Positions 46,720 through 58,230 of a DNA stretch of 64,000 nt are shown here, piece by piece (the first letter of the stretch is position 1; every line of letters starts with the position of its first letter). The stretch lies in contig CM042689.1 of assembly GCA_023614405.1 (NCBI GenBank), positions 329,196,305 to 329,260,304 of the forward strand. The letters run 5' to 3'. A model generated the notes under the pieces. It saw only the letters and a program-made list of their open reading frames with translations, searched no databases and was not told the origin of the DNA. The stretch is from Avena insularis (Eukaryota; Streptophyta; Magnoliopsida; Poales; Poaceae). The translations under genes were made by a program, and so were the position numbers.

Positions 46720-49603
46720 GCCCTACTAAACGCCTCCTCCCCCTCTTCTATTTCCCTCACACCCCGTCGCCAGAGAGCCGCTAGGCTGCCCGAATTTCGA
46801 CCTCAACTCCCTCTGACCCCGACGAGCTTTCCGGCGAATTCAGGCTAGACCTCGCCTCCTCTTGCCTCCTAGTTTTTACGAGCTTGGTCTCCAGCCTCAG
46901 GCGCACCTTCTAGTGTCTCCCACTCGCCCGCACAAACCCCAGAAGCTCGGCAACAACATCGATAGTACACTGCCGCCACCTGCTTCGATTCCGGCGACGT
47001 CTCCCCGTAAGCCCCATCTTCCCCTCGTGCGTAGCTAACGCAACCTTTGTCTTGTATTAGCACGGTCCAAAACATCGCCAACGACGACAACCCGAGCACA
47101 CCGCCGCCAAAAGCTTCTTCGGTGAGAAATTACCGTCAACTCCAAGCGCCCCCTGCCTTCCCGCGAGCAAGTTGAGCATCAGCAACGTACTGCAATCACT
47201 GTGAGCTATCTCTCTCCCTCTCTTGCTTCCTGTATCACCAGAACCGCCATTATCCGAGTGTCGCCGCTGCCAGCCACCGTCGAGCATCGCCAGAGTTTGG
47301 TCAAGCCACTCAGGACCGTTAGATCTGGATCTAGCGAGTAGGATAGATTCACTTAAATCGAATCGGTACGCTCATCTGTGTCACATGATCCACTTTAAAT
47401 CCAACACTCCACGCTGATCGATCCAACCGAAACGGTATCGCCCAATCAGAACATGACGCATGGCCAGCCTTCGATTTAAAAACCAGATTTTGTTCTATGG
47501 AATGTTCAAACTTGCAAAAATCATAACTTTTGATCCACAGATCTAAATTTTGCAAATTTTATATCAATGGAATCAGCAAAACAAATAATTTCCAACCATG
47601 TACTTTGTTTAGTAATTTGATTTTGCAAACTTAGTTGTTTTTGCAGAAACTTATGTAGGCATAATTTGAACATACTGACCATAGAAACCAAATTATGGAT
47701 TTAAAAGTGTATTTTGTGAAGCTAAAGAATAAATCTTTGAATTAAAGCATTTCTAGTTAAATAAAAATATTGATTATGGTATAAAAATGCTTTTTGAGTA
47801 AAACCTTTGGAAAATGATTTTATTTAAACTCTCTGACCCTAAACACCAAGTTTTAGGATTTAAAAATATATTTGGTGAACTCTAGAAAAATTATTACTTT
47901 GTTCAAAGGCATTTTCTAACAAATAAAATATTGCTTGGGTATAAAAATGGTTTATAGGTAAAACCTTTTGCAAATGGTTTTAATATTAAACACTTGACCT
48001 TAAAGCACTAACATTTGTGTTTAAAAATATATTTGTCAAACACTAGGAATTAATACTTTGATTTAAATCATTTCTAACAAAAAATGATTTAAAGTGGCAA
48101 TTTTCACTAACTTAATATCAAATGGTTTTTCCACTTTTATAAATGACCAATAGGTGTTTTAAAATGTTTATAACCAATTAGAAACCACTTTTCCAAAATA
48201 AAACAATCTTTGGCATGCTTGCATGCATTGCTTTGTTTTTATTATTCTATGTGATGAATTGCTTGAATGGTAGATTGAATTTGTGCCTTGATTGAATTGT
48301 AGTGGAATCTGAAGAGTGTGACTATTGCAAGATCAAGGAGTGAACTTATATTATCTACCAAAAAGGCAAGTGGTGCTTCATACTTTTGTCCCATTATTTT
48401 CACTATGCATTAGTGATATTTCTAAGTAAGACTTGCATGGAATTTTACTAAGTATGCTATGCCATGGGAAATCCGAGTAGATGATGCCTTAGTAGAATTT
48501 CCTAAGTTAAGATTCCTCCTACTATCATGCTTAGCCTATCTAGTAGAAAACAAGGGTGGATTATATTCATGCTATGGAATATTTCTAAGTCAAGGACTTG
48601 TGTTTTGTTTAATAAAACAAACTAAGTGAATGAATCACCTGGGTGGAATGGTATTGCTTGGATGGATTTTTGTTGAGTGGTTACACAAGGCCAGGGGACT
48701 GGTGAACCTTGTGTATCTCCCTTGTGGAATGCCACCCAGGAACAAAGAGATTTGAGATGTCAAATGTTGAGAAGCTTCAAGTGTAGCCACTTGGAATTAT
48801 GGGCTCTTCCTGGATCATATAGGTTGCAATAACTTAGACAAATGGACAGTTGGTGGTAGGGGATGATAGGTTGGAACGCGTCCATTCTGGTCTAAGGGAA
48901 GGCTTCTGAAAGATCTTGTCTCGATGCATGTCGAGTCTTGTGGGGAAAGTGCACCACCTCTCGAGAGAGTAAAATCTAAGTACTTAGCCATGTCCCCGGA
49001 AATGGACAATTTGAGCATCAAGACATGGAAGCTATAAAGAATCTCATCCTAATTTCTAAGTTAAAAACTTGTGGTTGAACAAGGGTTAAAGGATCTTCAA
49101 TCCTTGATTGGTAGATGCCTTGGGAGATTTTGACAAACAAAAACTTAGTGTTTTCAAATGATAAGGAAAAACTATTTTGAGCAAAGCAAGCCTAAGTTCC
49201 ACTTAGCCAAATGCATATAGATGATATATACCACTATTCTACCATAGTATCACTTGCCAATACAATTCAAATGTATTGACCCTTGTGGCTGTAACTTATT
49301 ATGTTGTAGGTTTGTTTGATGTTAGTGAAGTGTGTTGATTAGGATTACAAGTCTACAACAAACATGATTGCATGTGGCACTTTGAAGATGAAGGACTCCA
49401 TGCTTAGTTATTTCTGCTGCATTGTAATGAGTTAACAAAATGAGCTATGTAAGATGTAATGAATTATTTTATTCCTGGTTATAAAGTTGTAATATGACCT
49501 TTGTTTCTTGATATTACATCTTAACTATGGATGCTAGCTATTGATCCAGGGACTAGCATTGTAAACATAGGGATCTTTACCTTTATAAAGGTGGGGTCTT
49601 ACA
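46720..49603 (+). repeat. LARD-like element 3' LTR, right part
   Basis: This continues the LTR interrupted at 25891 and matches 19555-22539. It ends TCTTACA, followed by ATAAG (49604-49608), the second copy of the element's target duplication. Confidence 0.9.
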
Positions 49604-50246
49604 ATAAGCCTCCCGAGGGGAGTACCGTGGCGAATGCGCCTTGCCGTGGATGAGGTCACTTGCCACTGGTCCTTACCGGGCCGTAGTTTTGGTGATTGTG
49701 CCACCAGAGGGCTTCGCCTCGCGTGTCCTCCGAGGAGCCTCTTGAGGAGATGACCGTGGAGAGAATACACGCGCCGTGGTGGCCTTGAAATGCACTAGCA
49801 TGAAGATTTTTTAGTGTCAAGAACCATAGGTGAGGTGACTTACTTCCAAAATCGGACCATAAGTTTAGAGCTTGACACTTTAGGTCCTATAGAGTTTTGG
49901 GCGCTGGAGGGAGTGTGCCTCATCACGAGCCGCCCCGTAAGCCTCCTGAGGAGAATATTGTAGGGCAAATGCTTATCCCATTGGCCCCTTGTAGAGGGGT
50001 TGTAGGTTTAGCATGAGGGTTTTTTAAATATCTGGAACCATGGGTGAGGTGACTTACCACCAAAATCGGTCAGTAAATTCAGAGCTAGACACTTTAGGTC
50101 CCGAGATCTTGGGCCGCTGGAGGGGTTGTGACTCACGAGCCGCCCTGTAGGGCCAAAAATGCGCACCAGTGAAATCTTGTGCATGTGACATGCGAGAACT
50201 CCAGGTGCTAGTAACCATGGGTGAGGTGACTTGTCGCCGGAACTAG
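49604..50246 (+). repeat. Diverged tandem repeats of about 200 bp, left block
   Basis: Units share GGTGAGGTGACTT (about 49830, 50044, 50220), then AAATCGG, GAGCTNGACACTTTAGGTCC and CACGAGCCGCC. Spacing is 180-215 bp. No gene is present. The block is continuous with 52789-53021 across the solo LTR and with 17307-17980 across the LARD-like element. Confidence 0.75.
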
Positions 50247-51711
50247 TGAAAGGGCATGTATTCTGCCATGTGTAGTTTTGGTAATTAATGACAATCCATA
50301 TGGACTAATGTGTAAAATGAGTTTCACTTGTAGGTTTGTTCATTGGCATCGCTTGGGCCATGTGTTGGTCTCGAAGATGAATAAATGAAGAAGGATGAGA
50401 AGAAATGTCCAAATGCTATGTTCCCATTGGAATCATGAAGAAAGAAGGATCTTGAAGGTTGATCAAGACAAGTGCAAATAGTTGCATCAAGATGGATCAA
50501 CCTCAAGAAGGAATGAAGAAGGGCAAGCTCAAGCCCTCTCTTTAAGATCTCATGCTTTAAGCTTGCCATCCTCGTGATCATGGAGTGATGAAGACAAGTT
50601 CAAAGAAGAGGTTTCCCCATGGAGTATGGGGGAGCAATTTGCAAGTCTTCATCAAGCAAGAGCGAGAAAGAGCAATCAAGAAAGGTGTTCCCTCTTGAGA
50701 AGAACAAGACAGTCTACATCAAGTTCAAGTGGAATTCTCAAAGCAAAGGTATGATCTTGATAGGGCTTCTCTTTTGTCGGTCTTGTGTTGTTAGTTGGGA
50801 GACCGGGTTTAGGATAGATAGTTGTACTATCAAGAGGGGCTCTCAAGCGGGTGTCTCAATCGCATCGTTCGGAGAGAGCTCAAACCTTTGCATGCACAGC
50901 ATCATCTTTCTTAGTTGTTAGTTGGTCCTTGTCCATGAGAGGATCTAGAGCTCGTGGTTCATCGTAACAAACTCATATATATATATTGTTTTCTTGTTCA
51001 TCGAATAAGGATCACATATATATTCATGGTATTTTCTCCCTTGGTGATACCCAATATCTTGTTGGATTCTATTCGTCATTATCTTTCCAACAAAATTGGT
51101 TTCATATCATTTGGAGTTCGGATGCGAAAGTTATTGCAGTTTTGGTTTCTGGAATTTCCCTGACCGGAAGTTCTGGCTAGCCACCGGTAGTACCGCTAGG
51201 GCAATTTGCCGCCGATAGTACCGGTGAAAGTTCCGGTACTTCTTCTGGTCACGTACTATATCCTTACTTCTTGTTTTGTTCTATTTTGCAGAATTTGGAT
51301 CGGAAGTTTCGGCGGTAATACCGCCCTTCCCGGAAGTTGCGGCCAGGGATCGGAAATATCGCTCGGGCATAAATTCCGCCGGTAGTGCCGGTGAAATTTT
51401 GGCTCTTGTTCCGCTCACGTACTTTTCCTCTCTGTTTTATGTGCTCTATTTTTCAGAACTTTGGTCAGAATTTCTGGCGGTAGTACCGTTCTCAGCGGAA
51501 GTTTTGGTGAACCGGTGGAAGTTCCGGCCAGACCCTTTTCTCTGTCTTTCGCATCGCAGTTTTTTGACCGTTGGCTGAGTGCGACCAGAAATTCTAGCCT
51601 CCCACCGGAAGTTCCGTCCAGGGTTGTAATTTCCCATAACGGGCAGATCTAAGATCCCTTTAAAAGGGGCTCCTCTTCCCCTTCATGGGGTAACAACTCT
51701 TTTCTTGGTTC

Positions 51712-51759
<48 letters not shown>

Positions 51760-52783
51760 CATTGGTGACCTTGAATAGCTTTCCCTATCCCCTTTCCCCT
51801 CCTATGATTCTTGCATATTTTTGAGGGATTTGAGAGAGGAGATCTAGATCTACAATCCCCCAAGCCAAATCCCTTCTTTGTGAAGGAATCATTGGGATCT
51901 AGATCTTGGAGAGTTTTGTGTTCTCCTCTTGTGTTCTTCCTCCCTTATTCCCCCAATAGCTTTTGTAGCTTTGTTGGAATTTGGGAGTGAAGGACTTGCC
52001 CTTGAATTTGTTTCATAGGTTTGAGTTCTCCTTGGAGATTCAGCGAGTTCAAGCTTGTGGTATTGTTTCTATTGGGTTCTTGTAACCCTAGACGGTTGTG
52101 TGGTTGGGTTGTTAACTTCTTGTGACCTTTTGTGGTATTGTAGCCTTTTGTGGCTTTGTTGGCCTTTTGTGGCGTTGTAGCCTTTTTGTGGCTTTGTTGT
52201 TGGGAGCCTCCAATTGAGTTGTGGAGATAGCCCCAACCTTTTATGGGTATTGGTGACCTCCCTCAAGTGTCCCTTAGTGGATCGTGAGTAGGCCTTTGTG
52301 GCGAGCTCATGGGAGAATAGGGTGAGCCTTTTGTGGCGCCTGTGAGTTGTGTGCCTTCGCATCCGGGGTGAGGCCTTGTGTAGCGTTGGGTGAGCATCGA
52401 GCCAACACACCCCAAGGTGATCCATTTGTGGCGTTGGAAGAGCATTGCGCCATCGCACCTCTCCAACGGAGACTTGGCTTCTTTGGAAGTGAACTTCAGG
52501 ATAAAAATCTTCGTCTCCACATCCATCGGTTGTCTCTCAACCGAGCCCTTTACTTATGCACCTTACATTGTGATAGCATTCATGCTTGAAGTATTTTATC
52601 TCGCTATCACCTTTTTGCTTGTATTGCTTAGAATAGGTTGTTGGTGCACTTAGGTGAACCTAGTGGTTAGGTTTTGTGCTCAATAAATTAAACGTTAGTT
52701 TTATTACACATTTATTTGAGACTTAACCATAGTAATTTTAAAAGCCTATTCACCCCCTCTAGACGACGTCCATTGCACTTTCA
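50247..52783 (+). mobile_element. Solo LTR of a SIRE-like Copia family
   Basis: The 2537-bp insert starts TGAAAGGGCATG and ends TGCACTTTCA, flanked by ACTAG at 50242-50246 and 52784-52788. There is no interior, primer site or second LTR, so it is a solo LTR left by LTR-LTR recombination. Its ends resemble those of the SIRE-type element (TGAAAG(G/T)GCAT, and CCTATTCACCC followed by CCTCTAG), but it is a distinct family in plus orientation. At 51165-51620 it has CCGGAAGTTCCGG and CCGGTAGTACCGG-type palindromes. Overlapping short ORFs are not supported. Confidence 0.85.
51719..51757. repeat. (TC)n microsatellite
   Basis: About 38 bases of pure TC dinucleotide lie inside the solo LTR, probably in its transcribed leader. 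Confidence 0.95.
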
Positions 52784-52788
52784 ACTAG

Positions 52789-53021
52789 TCCATAAGTTTA
52801 GAGCTCGATGCTTTAGGTCCTGTACTTTTTTGTCTGCTGGAGGGAATGTGCCTCACGAGCCGCCCTGTAGGCCTTACCAGGAGAGGGCCGTAGGGAAAAT
52901 ACGCTACTTCTGGGGTTCCATACATGCATCGCGCGAGGGTCTCAAGCACCATAAATCGTGGGAGAGGTGACTTATTACCGGAGCAAGTCTGTAAGTTTAG
53001 AGCTCGACACTTTAGGCTCTG
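52789..53021 (+). repeat. Diverged tandem repeats, right block
   Basis: This resumes the unit cut by the solo LTR (CATAAGTTTAGAGCTCG) and holds one more full unit with GAGAGGTGACTT near 52963. It ends at GACACTTTAGGCTCTGA, just before a TGTTGACGGGG sequence. Confidence 0.7.
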
Positions 53022-54066
53022 ATGTTGACGGGGAGTGACCCGGTAATAGCACCGTGCCTAACCCCCCGCTCATGTGGCGTATGTAAGGGAACTTGAGGCG
53101 CACATGATGGCTGTGAAAAATAGCCATCCACATCCACATTTAAACTAGATATTATTCATACTTTTGATGAAATATCTCTCTAAACCCTGCCACTAATGCC
53201 TAATGATCAAAGGGTTATGCAATCCCGTCTTTCCATTTTTCCCTACACAGGAAATGACGTTTGATGATGAGAATCACAACATTAAAGTCAAAGATACGAG
53301 ATTTCCAACAACTCCAAGAAACTAGGGATCGTGAAGAGGAACCAGTACCTTTAATGACCAACTATACGGCAGGGATAAAATTCAGGTTGTATAGTTTCCA
53401 CCAACACCGCTAGGTCAAATAGAACAACTTTCGTGAAGGGACCCCTATATAAAGAGACCTCTCGTGACGAGAAAAGGGAGAGCCAAGCCAGAAAACACAA
53501 CACCGAAGAGCCGCCGGAGGAATAGATCTAGATCCAATCTCACAACCCTTCTCCACCACCATAGCCATAGTCCACCACTTGTAATAATAGATCTCATCTC
53601 CAATTGGTGACATTGTAAGACTATTACTATCAATATCATGATTTGCAATACAATGTTTATTATTGTTGATCTCATCTCTATGTGTGAGTATTTCTCCTTG
53701 GGCTAAGGGCTTCGGCCTAGCCATGTAGTTTGTGCATGTTATTTATCATAGATGGGATCGTGCATTAGTTTGTATGACATGATGATTATTGTATCCTCTC
53801 TTGCCTCAATCTAAGGACTTGTTAGGTACCGAAGACCCCGAGGATTGATCTAGGTATATGGAGTGTGAGTAATGACTAATCTACAGGATGGGAACCCCAA
53901 TGACAGAAAGGGTAGTACGGCTGTATGTGAGGGATTTGCTTGGGATTAACAGTGATGTCACTGTGCATATCATTAGTTCTCTTTCTTCTATGGATGAGAC
54001 TAATAGGTTATTTCTATAAGCGGTTGAGGAGGCAATAGCAGTTATGGATGCACTGCACACATATAA
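53022..54066 (+). promoter_or_regulatory. LTR-like or promoter region upstream of the spliced ORF
   Basis: TGTTGACGGGGAG at about 53022 looks like an LTR start. A TATA box, CTATATAAAG (53445-53454), is followed by leader-like sequence rich in AC and then AT-rich DNA. I could not find the other end, a target duplication or a second copy. It is either a plus-strand solo LTR or fragment, or the promoter of the spliced ORF that begins near 54067. No ORF with a domain occurs here. Confidence 0.4.
53445..53454 (+). promoter_or_regulatory. TATA box on the plus strand
   Basis: CTATATAAAG lies about 620 bp before the first exon of the spliced ORF. It is the best promoter candidate on the plus strand in this part of the window. 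Confidence 0.5.
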
Positions 54067-56806
54067 TTATCTTGCTCGAAGTTGATGCATGAGTATACCA
54101 AGGAGAGGAAGGATAGCCTCCGCATCTCCGAGGACAACTTCTCCAGCGACTCTGTCAAGCTCCGCCTCAAGGACATCGTCAAGGTGAAGGATAGGAAGCG
54201 TGGCTTCACCATCACCTATGACATGTTCGAGGAGGGCAAGTGCCCAAAGGTACCTGTTTATTTTCCGTGTATGACATGTACTCCAGTTCTTCCGTCTAGC
54301 CATTACCATCTCATCTAACACTTTGGGTTTTCACTTAATAGCTCAGCAACCTAGAGGAGGATAGCATGGCTGTCCAAATCTATGACCCCAAAATGAAGGA
54401 AGTCACCGTCGTGTCTGACGACGATGTCCCGCTGGCGCGAAAACAGAAGAGCTCCACCTCTGACGCTGTCGACGGAGGCAAGAAGAAGAAGACGGAGGGT
54501 GGAGCCTCCAAGAAGACTACCGCCGCCTTGGAGGCGGAGAAAAGAAAGGTTATCGAGATTCCTTTTGCGAAAGCACCCCTGTTGTGTAAGCCTCTTTCTC
54601 TCCGACATTGTCCATTGCTTGTCTTATTCCTGTACTTATACTTTTTGCACGTTTCAGGAAAAAGGCCACTACCAGTTTGAAGAAGACCTACAAAGCTTTG
54701 GGAGCTTCTAGAAACATCAAGGATATGTTGCATCGTGACGTGTCTCCCCATGCATATCCCTCCATCGCCCCTGTTACTCCCAGCGTCCAGCCTACGCCTG
54801 CTCCAACAAGCTCACAGGACAGAGATGCATCTGCCCCTTCCGCCATGGAAGTGGATTCAGGTGCCTCCGTGGAGCTTGCCGTTGTCGGCGAATAGGCAAC
54901 GCAAGAAAGTATCGCGACTCAAATGGATGAAGCTCTGGCTAAGGATGCCATTGGTAGCGGTAAGGCGGTGGTGGAGAGTGGTACGTCTGCCGAAGGCGGC
55001 GCCTCCGCACCCAGGAAAACCGTAGAATTCCCGAAGATAGTCTACCCGGCACTTACGTCGAGTAGCTCCGCTTTGGTTCCTGGTGCAGCGCCGACATCTC
55101 CAAGATGCGGTCTTGAGGAGCTTCTCCGGCAAGCAGAAATCTTGCAAGGAAACAGCCTTTCCTTTGGCAAGTTGCTTGCTGAGAGCGCTACCAACCTCAA
55201 GATCATTGCACTTGTAAGTTTTATTTGCCTTTTACATTTTATATGAGTATCCCACTGTAGCCCCCGAGGATTTAGACAGAAAACCATAGGTCTTTGCATC
55301 TAAATGCTCTAAGAGTGACTAAGCTAGAAAACTTCTCACTGCAGCCCCCAAGCATATAGTTTGAATGAATTATTCCGACTAAATGCTTTTAGAGTAGCAT
55401 ACGCAGTGTTTGTAAATTTCAATACTGTAGCCCCCAAACTTCTAGTTGTAACTGAATTAATTCTGACTAGACGCTTAAAGACAGCCTAAGCATATAACAG
55501 AGTTAAAAACTTGTATGCTATATCCCCCAAGCTTATAGTTGAAAACTGAATTAGTTCCGACTAGATGCTTAAAGAAAGACCAAGCACATTGCCAAGTTAA
55601 AAACTCTCACTGTAGCCCCCAAGCCTCTAGGTAGATAGTTATCCGGCTAGATGCTCCAAGTAGACTAAACAACGTTTAAACTTTCTTTCCACGGAATGAG
55701 AATGCTCAGAGAGGCATGGCCAACGAGAAGTACCAGAAGATGCGTGCGGACTTGGAAGCCGAAAAGGGTAAAACTACCTTCTTGAAGGAACAAATCACCA
55801 AGAGCAAGCGTCTGTTTTTCCTTTATTTTTCGTATTCCGACTTGGTATTGTGCCAACATTCTCCGAGGACTCACTGTGCACTGTTCTTTCTCTACCTTGC
55901 AGAAGCCCTTTCCAAGGCTAAGGATATTGTTGAACAATCCAAGCATATTCAACAGCTGGATAGTGAAAACAAGATCCTTAAGCAGGAGAGGAAGGATATG
56001 CTGAAGATGCATGAGGACTCCATGAAAGTCCTACAAGAGTCCGCCAACGAAGAGATGAATTGCTTGAAGGAGGAGATCGCGATGCTAAAAGAGCAGAAGA
56101 AAGCTGCGATGAGCAGAACCAGCGCAATCTTGACGCATACAAGATCCTCCGACAGGAACGGGATTCTCTAGCGGAAACTCTCCAGCAGGCAGAGATTAGC
56201 ATCTTCAATAAGTGATTCTGTAAGTTAGATACTCTGAACTTTTTGTGTTATTGAACTCATGCATTCCTTTGTCAGAAATTTGCAACTCCTATTGGGTTGA
56301 CTCAGTCGCCTCCTCCGCCAAAGGAATGCATGGTCCTTGCCGGCAACTTTATTAATACCACCATCAAGCAGACCAAGGAGATAGCCAAGCCCCTCCAGAT
56401 TAACATCAAAGCGGTGGATTCCGTGACAAAGTTCTCAGAGATCTTGCATCGAGCCCCCGAGCGTATCATAAGCTGGAAAGCTTCATGTACCCGGGCCGGC
56501 GCGGGGATGGCGCTGCCAATGGTCAAGGCGCACTATGAAAATGTCGACATCGACACGGTGAACTCCGGTATCCCCGACGTGGACGACAAAGGCCAAAAGA
56601 TAGATCACGAGGCTATCTTGGCGTCGCTCGCGGGTTTTGACACCAGAGTCGCCGAGTTGGTCGACCCTAACGTCTTTGTGCCCATGAAAACCATTAACGG
56701 CGGCAGCCAAAGCTCCTCCGAGCCCCTCAACACCACCGACTTCGAGGAGGATGACTCTCCTACTACTGATGATGCTTCATCCAAGTCGCCTATGCCAGAG
56801 GAATGA
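54067..56806 (+). pseudogene. Spliced antisense ORF (aORF-like) of the Gypsy element
   Basis: Six exons can be joined with GT-AG introns that keep phase: 54067-54249, 54342-54583, 54658-55213, 55710-55809, 55903-56219 and 56276-56806. The product is hydrophilic. It has a short basic N-terminus, a Lys-rich region (KKKKTEGGASKK), a Pro/Thr/Ser-rich linker, a heptad coiled coil in exons 4-5 (IVEQSKHIQQLDSENKILKQ), and an acidic C-terminal domain ending SKSPMPEE. It runs opposite to gag-pol and converges with it, as do the antisense ORFs known beyond pol in Tat-lineage elements (Grande, RIRE2, Retand). TAG at 54892-54894 and a shift near 56105 break it. The usual N-terminal domain of such proteins is absent. 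No enzymatic motif is seen. Confidence 0.6.
55253..55690 (+). repeat. Intronic minisatellite of 85-94 bp units
   Basis: Intron 3 of the spliced ORF holds five diverged direct repeats, each marked by CTGTAGCCCCC(A/C)A followed by GACTAGATGCTT-like sequence. They start at about 55253, 55338, 55423, 55513 and 55607. Confidence 0.8.
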
Positions 56807-57315
56807 AAAACAATATGTAATATTTGTTTCCTCTAGAATTTGTATGCGGAAAAAACTACTTGTTAACTTAAGGCGGAAAATAATGGTTGTTTTTTCCTGC
56901 TACTCAAGAACTGGTTCCAGCATGTATATATATTTTTTAAGCAAGTGCTGGCTTATCCGCTACTTTGGTTTTTATGCTTGACTTTTCGTGAGTCGGAAGA
57001 CTCGTTGCCGAAACTACGCGCTCAGGCGATGATGCCCAATGGCACTGTCAATAACCTAAGCACAAAATCGTCGTTAATAAGTGCCAAAAGTCACTACTCT
57101 AGAATCCACATAAAACAACAAAGAACGTGTAGACCAAAAACTTAAGCTAACGCCCGTAGGCGGAATTTTCACAAGTGCAATTGCAAAACTTACGCATAAA
57201 GATTTTATACGATCCAAAAATGAACACTAAAGCAGGTAAAATACTCAGAAATATGAGTGAACCAGAGAGCTTTATTTCATTAATCATATAAGAGGTAGAT
57301 AATAGATAAAAAATG
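56807..57315. other. Spacer between convergent ORFs
   Basis: No gene or clear repeat lies between the end of the plus-strand spliced ORF and the end of Gypsy pol. It should hold the 3' UTRs of both. ATGAAATAAAGC-like sequence read on the minus strand near 57276 could serve as a polyadenylation signal region. Confidence 0.4.
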
Positions 57316-58230
57316 CTAAGTGTAGAAAAGACGTAGTTGTGCTATGTTCCATGGCCAATCAAGCTCCGGGTAGTCATCATCCGAGTCACGTCGCTTACGC
57401 TTATGATCCTTGTTGGGTCTATCCTTCAGTTCACGATTGTCAACGAGGTAGTAAGACCCATTGAGTAGCGCCTTGCTTATGATGAACGGTCCTTCCCATG
57501 GCTGGGATAATTTGTGTGACTTCTTCTGCTTAAGGCGGAGCACCAGGTCCCCCTCTTTAAACGAGCGATGCCGGACGTGGTGACTATGATAGCTGCGTAG
57601 CTTCTGCTAGTAGATGGAGGATCTTTGGCATGCCAATACGCGCTCCTCCTCGAGAAGGTCCACATCTAGGCGTCTGGATTCTTCAGCGTCATCTTCGTCG
57701 TAGGCGGAAACTCTTGGTGAATCGTGAAGGATGTCGGAAGGAAGGATGGCTTCTGCTCCATATACCATGAAGTAAGGGGTGTAGCCAGTGGATCTATTGG
57801 GTTTAGTTCGTAAAATCCACAACACAGATGGCAATTATTCCGCCCAGGCTCCAGCTGCTCTATGTAGCGGTGCCTCAAGACGTGGCTTGATTCCCTGCAG
57901 AATTAATCCATTGGCTTGCTCAACCTGACCATTGGACTGTGGGTGTGCCACAGATGCAAGGTCAAGTCGGATGCCTTTCTCCCAACAATAAGCCTCCACT
58001 TCTCCGAGTAACAAGTTGCTGCCGTTGTCGGTGATAATGCTATGTGGGAGACCAAATCTCACCACTATATCTCGGACAAACCTAAGGGAAGTTGCCCCAT
58101 CAAGCTTTCTAATGGGTTTAACTTCTATACATTTGGTGAATTTGCCAACTGATACTAGCAGATGCGTAAACCCACATGGTGCCGTCTGCAACGGACCAAC
58201 CATGTCCAACCCCAGACTGCAAACAGCCAA
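57316..58230 (-). pseudogene. Gypsy Pol: integrase core and C-terminus
   Basis: A single frame is interrupted by TAA 57835-57837 and TAG 57607-57609. The core has Asp9 (GLDMVGP), Asp68 (IITDNGSN) and Glu104 (NGQVEQANG), counted from the 58230 end, with 35 residues between the last two, so the triad is complete. The C-terminal part carries TPYFMVYGAEAILP and the end motif WNIAQLRLFY typical of Tat-type Gypsy integrases. There is no chromodomain, which fits the Tat/Athila branch. Confidence 0.9.

Larger units (their letters stand above)
17986..49603 (+). mobile_element. LARD-like LTR retrotransposon with nested insertions
   Basis: The element starts TGTCACATCCC and ends GGGGTCTTACA. It has two LTRs of about 4.5 kb, a tRNA-Met primer site after the left LTR and a purine-rich tract before the right one, so it is oriented plus. 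Only about 1.8 kb lies between the LTRs. That interior has zinc-knuckle coding remnants but no protease, RT or integrase. Very long LTRs with a short non-pol interior fit the large retrotransposon derivative (LARD) class, such as Sukkula of barley; I am not certain of the family name. The right LTR is interrupted by element B at 25892. Without insertions the element would be about 10.8 kb. Confidence 0.88.

Noticed and set aside
51446..51652. Short ORFs on both strands in the solo LTR
   Set aside because: They result from the CCGG palindrome array and differ between strands only by symmetry.
53410..53724. Minus-strand ORFs of 104 and 76 codons
   Set aside because: They run against the plus-strand TATA region, have no domain, and are of chance length.
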